NCBI GenBank assembly: GCA_049289295.1
Contig: JBATLL010000046.1
Span: 1-64,000, forward strand
Direction of reading: 5' to 3'
Source of the DNA: BOKV01 sp049289295
Lineage (GTDB): Bacteria > Pseudomonadota > Alphaproteobacteria > Rhizobiales > Rhizobiaceae
DNA length: 64,000 nt
A model generated the notes under the pieces. It made no database searches, had not been told where the DNA came from, and saw nothing but the letters and a program-made list of their open reading frames with translations. Position 1 is the first letter of the stretch; each line of letters starts with the position of its first letter. Positions 60,498 to 64,000 of this stretch are shown in pieces. A program made the translations under genes and the position numbers.

Positions 60498-61295
60498 ATG
60501 GCAAATGGAAAGACACTCGAAGACAAGGTGGCCATCGTTACCGGCGGTGCCCAGGGCATCGGCTATGCAATAGCGGAACGGTTCGTGCGTGAAGGCGCGT
60601 CCGTGGTTATCTGCGATATTCTGGACGAGGCAGGCGAAGCGGCTGAAAAGACACTGCGCAAGATCGGCAGTTGCCGCTACCTCCATTGCAATGTCTCCGA
60701 GAAGCTGGACGTCCACAACATGGTCGCGTCTGCACTCGACGCCTTTGGCGCAATCGACATCCTTGTCAACAATGCCGGCATCCTGGTGACCGCCGACTTT
60801 CTCGATCTCAAGGAAGAGGATTTCGACCGGGTCCTGAAAGTCAATCTGAAGGGCTCGTTCCTGTGCGGGCAGGCTGTCGCCCAGCAGATGGTCGAGCAAA
60901 TCAAGGAAGGCCGCAAACCCGGAACGATCATCAACATGTCGTCCGTCAACGCGGTCTTTGCCATCGCCAACCAGGTTCCCTATTCCATTTCCAAGGGCGG
61001 CATCAATCAGCTGACAAAGGTGATGGCGCTTTCTCTGGCTGAACACGGTATCCGCGTGAATGCCATTGGCCCGGGTTCGATCATGACGCAGATTTTCCAG
61101 TCGGTCGCCAATGACAAGGCAGCCATGAACCGCGTCCTGTCGCGCACGCCGATGGGACGGGTTGGAGAAACTTCTGAAATCGCTGGCGTTGCCGCGTTTC
61201 TCGCATCCGATGATTCAAGCTACATAACCGGCCAGACCATCTATGCCGACGGCGGACGGCTGCCACTGAACTACACGGTCCCGGTCAAAAGCTGA
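60498..61295 (+). CDS. SDR-family oxidoreductase (FabG-like)
   Basis: The 265-residue protein is a classical SDR with the cofactor motif VTGGAQGIGYAIAERFV, the NNAGIL motif, the catalytic Ser in MSSVNAVFA and Tyr/Lys in PYSISKGGINQL, and a C-terminal GQTIYADGGRLPLNY. A basic dehydrogenase for a ketone or sugar is likely; no specific substrate can be named. It follows prpE by 93 bp and is followed by a perfect inverted repeat and the VOC gene. Confidence 0.9.
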   Translation: MANGKTLEDKVAIVTGGAQGIGYAIAERFVREGASVVICDILDEAGEAAEKTLRKIGSCRYLHCNVSEKLDVHNMVASALDAFGAIDILVNNAGILVTADFLDLKEEDFDRVLKVNLKGSFLCGQAVAQQMVEQIKEGRKPGTIINMSSVNAVFAIANQVPYSISKGGINQLTKVMALSLAEHGIRVNAIGPGSIMTQIFQSVANDKAAMNRVLSRTPMGRVGETSEIAGVAAFLASDDSSYITGQTIYADGGRLPLNYTVPVKS

Positions 61296-61298
61296 TAT

Positions 61299-61322
61299 CT
61301 CCTGACAGAATGCTGTCAGGAG
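61299..61322. repeat. Perfect 10-bp inverted repeat between the SDR and VOC genes
   Basis: Arms CTCCTGACAG and CTGTCAGGAG enclose a four-base AATG loop. The element stands 4 bp after the SDR stop. It could form a hairpin in the mRNA but has no T run, so it is not a standard terminator; as DNA it could be an operator for the downstream WYL regulator controlling the VOC-regulator pair. Neither role is shown. Confidence 0.5.
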
Positions 61323-61366
61323 GCCTGTGCAACATTGCGCCATCCAGAACCAACGGAGTCAGGCTA

Positions 61367-61768
61367 ATGACGGCACATGTAAAACAGGGATCAACCTTCA
61401 ACCCGCCACTCAACGCCATCGTCTGGTTCGAAATCCCGGTTTCGAATCTGGCTGCGGCGAAAAAGTTCTACAGCTCTGTTCTGCTGAACGAACTGAACGA
61501 CATGGCAATGGGACCGAACATGACAGCGGTCTTTGCCCGTTCGCAGGATGAGACTGGCGTTTCCGGGCATCTTTACGAGGGCAAACCCGCTTCCAGCGGC
61601 TCGGGACCAACCATCCACCTTCCATTGCCCGATTCGCTTGAAGCTGGCCTTGAACGGGTTATCAGGGCAGGCGGCACGGTCCTGTCGGGAGCAATCGAGA
61701 TTCCGGCCGGGCGGTTTGCCTACTGCCTCGACCCCGATGGCAATTCCATCGGTCTCTTTTCGAGATAA
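61367..61768 (+). CDS. VOC-family protein
   Basis: The 133-residue protein has the vicinal oxygen chelate fold: FEIPVSNLAAAKKFYSSVL at the N-terminus and RFAYCLDPDGNSIGLFS at the end, with the expected betaalphabetabetabeta layout. This is the YdcJ/glyoxalase-like group of unknown substrate. ATG at 61367. It lies two bases before the WYL regulator gene, so the two form a tight operon; a VOC protein next to a YafY-type regulator is a frequent pairing. Confidence 0.85.
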   Translation: MTAHVKQGSTFNPPLNAIVWFEIPVSNLAAAKKFYSSVLLNELNDMAMGPNMTAVFARSQDETGVSGHLYEGKPASSGSGPTIHLPLPDSLEAGLERVIRAGGTVLSGAIEIPAGRFAYCLDPDGNSIGLFSR

Positions 61769-61770
61769 AG

Positions 61771-62481
61771 ATGCGCCGCGCCGACCGCTTGTTCCAGATC
61801 GTCCAGCATTTGCGCAGTGGCAAGCTGATCACAGCGCGCACGCTGGCAGAACGGCTGGAAGTGTCGGAACGGACCATCTATCGGGACATGGCCGACCTTC
61901 AGGGTTCGGGCGTGCCGATCGACGGCGAAGCAGGCATCGGCTACATGATGCGGCAGGGCTATGACCTGCCGCCCCTCATGTTCACGCGTGAGGAAATGTC
62001 GGCACTTGTTATCGGCGCGCGCATTGTCAGGGCCTGGGGTGGCGCACGCATGGCGCTTTCGGCAGAAGACGCAATTTCCAAGATCGAAAGCGTCTTGCCA
62101 CAAGCGGAGCGGTCCAGTGCTGCTGATGTCCGCATCTATGCCTATGATTATCAGATGCAGCCGGCGGAACGCGCCAATCTCGATCTGATCGACACAGCCA
62201 TCAAGGACCGCAAGCTCCTGGTTATCGATTACAGCGATGCTTCACAGGTCGCGACGGTGCGTACCGTGGAGCCGCTCGGCCTTTTCTACTGGGGCAGGGT
62301 CTGGACGCTGGTTGGCTGGTGCCGTCTGCGGTCGGATTTTCGAATGTTCAGGCTAGACCGCATCGAGAAGCTCACATGCAGCCCCGACGGATTTGACCGG
62401 ATACCTGGTCGCACGATCCAGGATTTCCTCTCAGGTCTGGTAAATCAGGGATTTGCCCCGCCCCCAGACCTGGAGGGATAG
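61771..62481 (+). CDS. WYL-domain transcriptional regulator (YafY-type)
   Basis: The 236-residue protein has an N-terminal winged HTH (HLRSGKLITARTLAERLEVSERTIYRDMADLQ) followed by a WYL domain (about 140-215) with the segments LLVIDYSDASQ and WTLVGWCRLRSDFRMFRLDRI. WYL domains sense ligands, often nucleic acids or metabolites. It lies two bases after the VOC gene. It converges with the TrcR gene, whose stop is 8 bp away. Confidence 0.92.
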   Translation: MRRADRLFQIVQHLRSGKLITARTLAERLEVSERTIYRDMADLQGSGVPIDGEAGIGYMMRQGYDLPPLMFTREEMSALVIGARIVRAWGGARMALSAEDAISKIESVLPQAERSSAADVRIYAYDYQMQPAERANLDLIDTAIKDRKLLVIDYSDASQVATVRTVEPLGLFYWGRVWTLVGWCRLRSDFRMFRLDRIEKLTCSPDGFDRIPGRTIQDFLSGLVNQGFAPPPDLEG

Positions 62482-62488
62482 GTCGGCA

Positions 62489-63157
62489 CTATTCCTTGAG
62501 GTTCGAGAATTTGGAGAACACGGAAGCCGCGTTCACTTCTCCACCACGCCTCGCATCATATTCGTCCTCGGCCGAATCCTGTGTTTCGGATGCTGGCAGC
62601 AAGGCATCGTTTTCTGCCTGCTCGGGCACCGGCCGACCCTTGTTCGCCTTCTGCACTTCCATATCCAGGGCTATCTGTGTGCACAGCCCAAGTGTGACCG
62701 GATCCATCGGCGTCAGGTTGGCTGCATTCCAGTGCGTGCCTTCGCGGATGGCTTCGATGGTGGTCTTCGTTGTTCCCACCAGGCGAATGATCTGCGAATC
62801 CTTCAGTTCCGGATGGTTGCGAAGCAACCAGCGGATCGCGTTCGGCCGGTCCTGGCGCTTTGACACCGGGGTATAGCGCGGGCCACGCCGCTTGACCGTG
62901 GGCACCACCACCTTGCTCTGCGATACTTTGAGCCGGTAGGTCGGATCCTTCTGTCCACGCTCCAGTTCGTCGCGGGACAACTGGCCCATGGTGATCGGGT
63001 CCATGCCGCGAATGCCCTGCGCATTTTCGCCATCCGCAATCGCCTTCACTTCCAATGGATGCAGGTGACAGAACGTGGCGATCTGATCGAAGGTGAGCGA
63101 TGTATTGTCCACTAGCCACACGGCGGTGGCTTTCGGCATTAATGGCATGTTGGACAT
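62489..63157 (-). CDS. trcR: DUF1013 cell-cycle transcriptional regulator TrcR
   Basis: The 222-residue protein matches DUF1013: MPKATAVWLVDNTSLTFDQIA at the start, the helix-turn-helix-like SQIIRLVGTTKTTIEAIREG, and the MDPVTLGLC segment. The family is restricted to alphaproteobacteria and named TrcR, a cell-cycle regulator. The ATG at 63157 begins the conserved sequence; a longer frame upstream is not conserved. The C-terminal quarter is acidic and variable. Confidence 0.85.
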   Translation of the reverse strand: MSNMPLMPKATAVWLVDNTSLTFDQIATFCHLHPLEVKAIADGENAQGIRGMDPITMGQLSRDELERGQKDPTYRLKVSQSKVVVPTVKRRGPRYTPVSKRQDRPNAIRWLLRNHPELKDSQIIRLVGTTKTTIEAIREGTHWNAANLTPMDPVTLGLCTQIALDMEVQKANKGRPVPEQAENDALLPASETQDSAEDEYDARRGGEVNAASVFSKFSNLKE

Positions 63158-63296
63158 GGGTAATTCTCCTCGTTCACCCGCCGGGGTCTCCGGGGGCCCC
63201 GCCTGCCTTGGCCTGCGGGAAGTAGTGTGACTGATGTCATGGAATGCGGCTGATATAGCGACTTGTTGGCCTGCGCGCAAGAAAGACGTTTGCCCC

Positions 63297-64000
63297 TCAC
63301 GCTACTTCCAGGACGATCTTTCCCACATGCCCGCCATCTTCCATACGTCGATGAGCAGCAGCCGCGTCAGCGAGCGGAAAGTGGCTATCCATCACGGGCT
63401 TCACATCGCCACGCTCCATCAGCGGCCATACACAATTCTCAAGTTCGCGGGCGATCCGGGCCTTGAACCCCACATCGCGTGCACGAAGCGTCGAGCCGGT
63501 ATGGGTCAGGCGTTTCATCATCAGTCTGGAAAAATTGACTTCGGCCTTCGGACCACCCAGGAAAGCGATCTGGACAATGCGCCCTTCGATTGCCGCAGCC
63601 TCGTAGTTTCGCGCTATGTAACTGCCGCCGACCATGTCCAGGATGACATCCACGCCCTTGCCGCCGGTGAAATCCTCGCTCGCCTTGACGAAGTCATCCG
63701 AGCGATAGTTGATGGCCAGGTCCGCTCCAAGTTCCAGGCAGGCCTGGCACTTTTCATCCGATCCAGCCGTTGCGATCACCTTGGCGCCAAAGGCACGGGC
63801 AAGCTGGATAGCCGTGGTGCCAATGCCACTTGTCCCTCCATGCACCAGAAAGCACTCGCCATCCTTCAGGCCGCCGCGCTGGAAAACATTGTGCCAGACC
63901 GTGAAGAATGTTTCCGGCACACAGGCTGCCTGCGCCATTCCCAACCCCTTTGGAATGGAGAGCGTGTTGGATAGATGGGCAGCGACATATTCGCCGTAAC
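63297..64000 (-). CDS. NAD(P)H:quinone oxidoreductase, 3' part (5' end outside window)
   Basis: The minus-strand frame stays open to the right edge, giving at least 234 residues. It is a zinc-independent medium-chain reductase: the Rossmann motif VHGGTSGIGTTAIQLARAFGAKVIATAGS near the middle, then DLAINYRSDDFVKAS and DVILDMVGGSYIARN, with a C-terminal end LADAAAAHRRMEDGGHVGKIVL. This is the Qor/zeta-crystallin type that reduces quinones. It lies about 140 bp past the TrcR start. The missing N-terminus would carry the catalytic groove. Confidence 0.88.
   Translation of the reverse strand, partial: YGEYVAAHLSNTLSIPKGLGMAQAACVPETFFTVWHNVFQRGGLKDGECFLVHGGTSGIGTTAIQLARAFGAKVIATAGSDEKCQACLELGADLAINYRSDDFVKASEDFTGGKGVDVILDMVGGSYIARNYEAAAIEGRIVQIAFLGGPKAEVNFSRLMMKRLTHTGSTLRARDVGFKARIARELENCVWPLMERGDVKPVMDSHFPLADAAAAHRRMEDGGHVGKIVLEVA

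Noticed and set aside
1..64000. Mobile elements, prophage, CRISPR arrays
   Set aside because: No transposase, integrase, terminase or repeated spacer-like units were found; gene order and composition are those of a stable core region.

Overview
This window looks like a core chromosomal segment of a Hyphomicrobiales-type (Rhizobiales) alphaproteobacterium of moderately high GC. The evidence is gene content and order: the CckA-ChpT-CtrA phosphotransferase ChpT beside an EipA (DUF1134) protein, an RpoH with a clear RpoH box, Omp25/Omp31-like beta-barrels, a DUF1013/TrcR regulator, a structured serC leader, a 6S RNA candidate beside the 5-formyl-THF cyclo-ligase gene, and a tkt-gap-pgk-fba run like that of Sinorhizobium. 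I saw no phage, insertion sequence, CRISPR array, tRNA or rRNA. Almost everything reads as vertically inherited housekeeping DNA.

Layout. 1-5000: the end of a small unknown gene, a terminator, a tandem glycine riboswitch and gcvT-gcvH-gcvP. 5000-12500: chpT, eipA, a membrane-anchored coiled-coil protein, a diheme peroxidase/MauG-type cytochrome, two small membrane-anchored unknowns, an RluA-family pseudouridine synthase and rpoH. 12500-19700: a large Pro/Gln-rich transmembrane unknown, purA, an EamA transporter and serC-serA behind a short two-hairpin leader. 19800-21700: two tandem outer-membrane beta-barrel paralogues; the upstream one is preceded by an AT-rich block of TTAA elements that includes one TTAA-N7-TTAA CtrA-type site.

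21700-36600 (mostly minus strand) is an envelope block: tolQ-tolR-tolA-tolB-pal, a PaaI-like thioesterase, cpoB, tilS, ftsH, an uncharacterised beta-helix/diheme-cytochrome pair, then glmM. 36000-42300: ybgC and the recombination block yebC-ruvC-[DUF3445]-ruvA-[membrane protein]-ruvB; two unexpected genes sit inside the ruv block, joined to ruvC and ruvB by ATGA overlaps. 42300-47600: small metabolic and unknown genes, YmdB-like phosphoesterase, 5-FCL, 6S RNA, a DUF6455 protein, zapA and a DUF4164 coiled-coil protein.

48000-54400 is the glycolysis/Calvin-type cluster tkt, gap, a 64-residue membrane protein, pgk, an isochorismatase-like hydrolase and class I fba. LacI-family-like operator palindromes precede gap (one) and fba (two, spaced 20 bp). 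54400-64000: an SMP-30/strictosidine-synthase-like protein, a copper pair (PCuAC, DUF2946), a CaCA cation antiporter, an SGNH hydrolase, propionyl-CoA synthetase, an SDR, a VOC protein, a WYL regulator, TrcR and a truncated quinone oxidoreductase running off the right edge.

I found no obviously new multi-gene system. The best candidates for undescribed biology are the beta-helix/diheme-cytochrome pair between ftsH and glmM, the DUF3445 heme enzyme embedded in the ruvCAB operon, and the paired operators of the glycolytic cluster.
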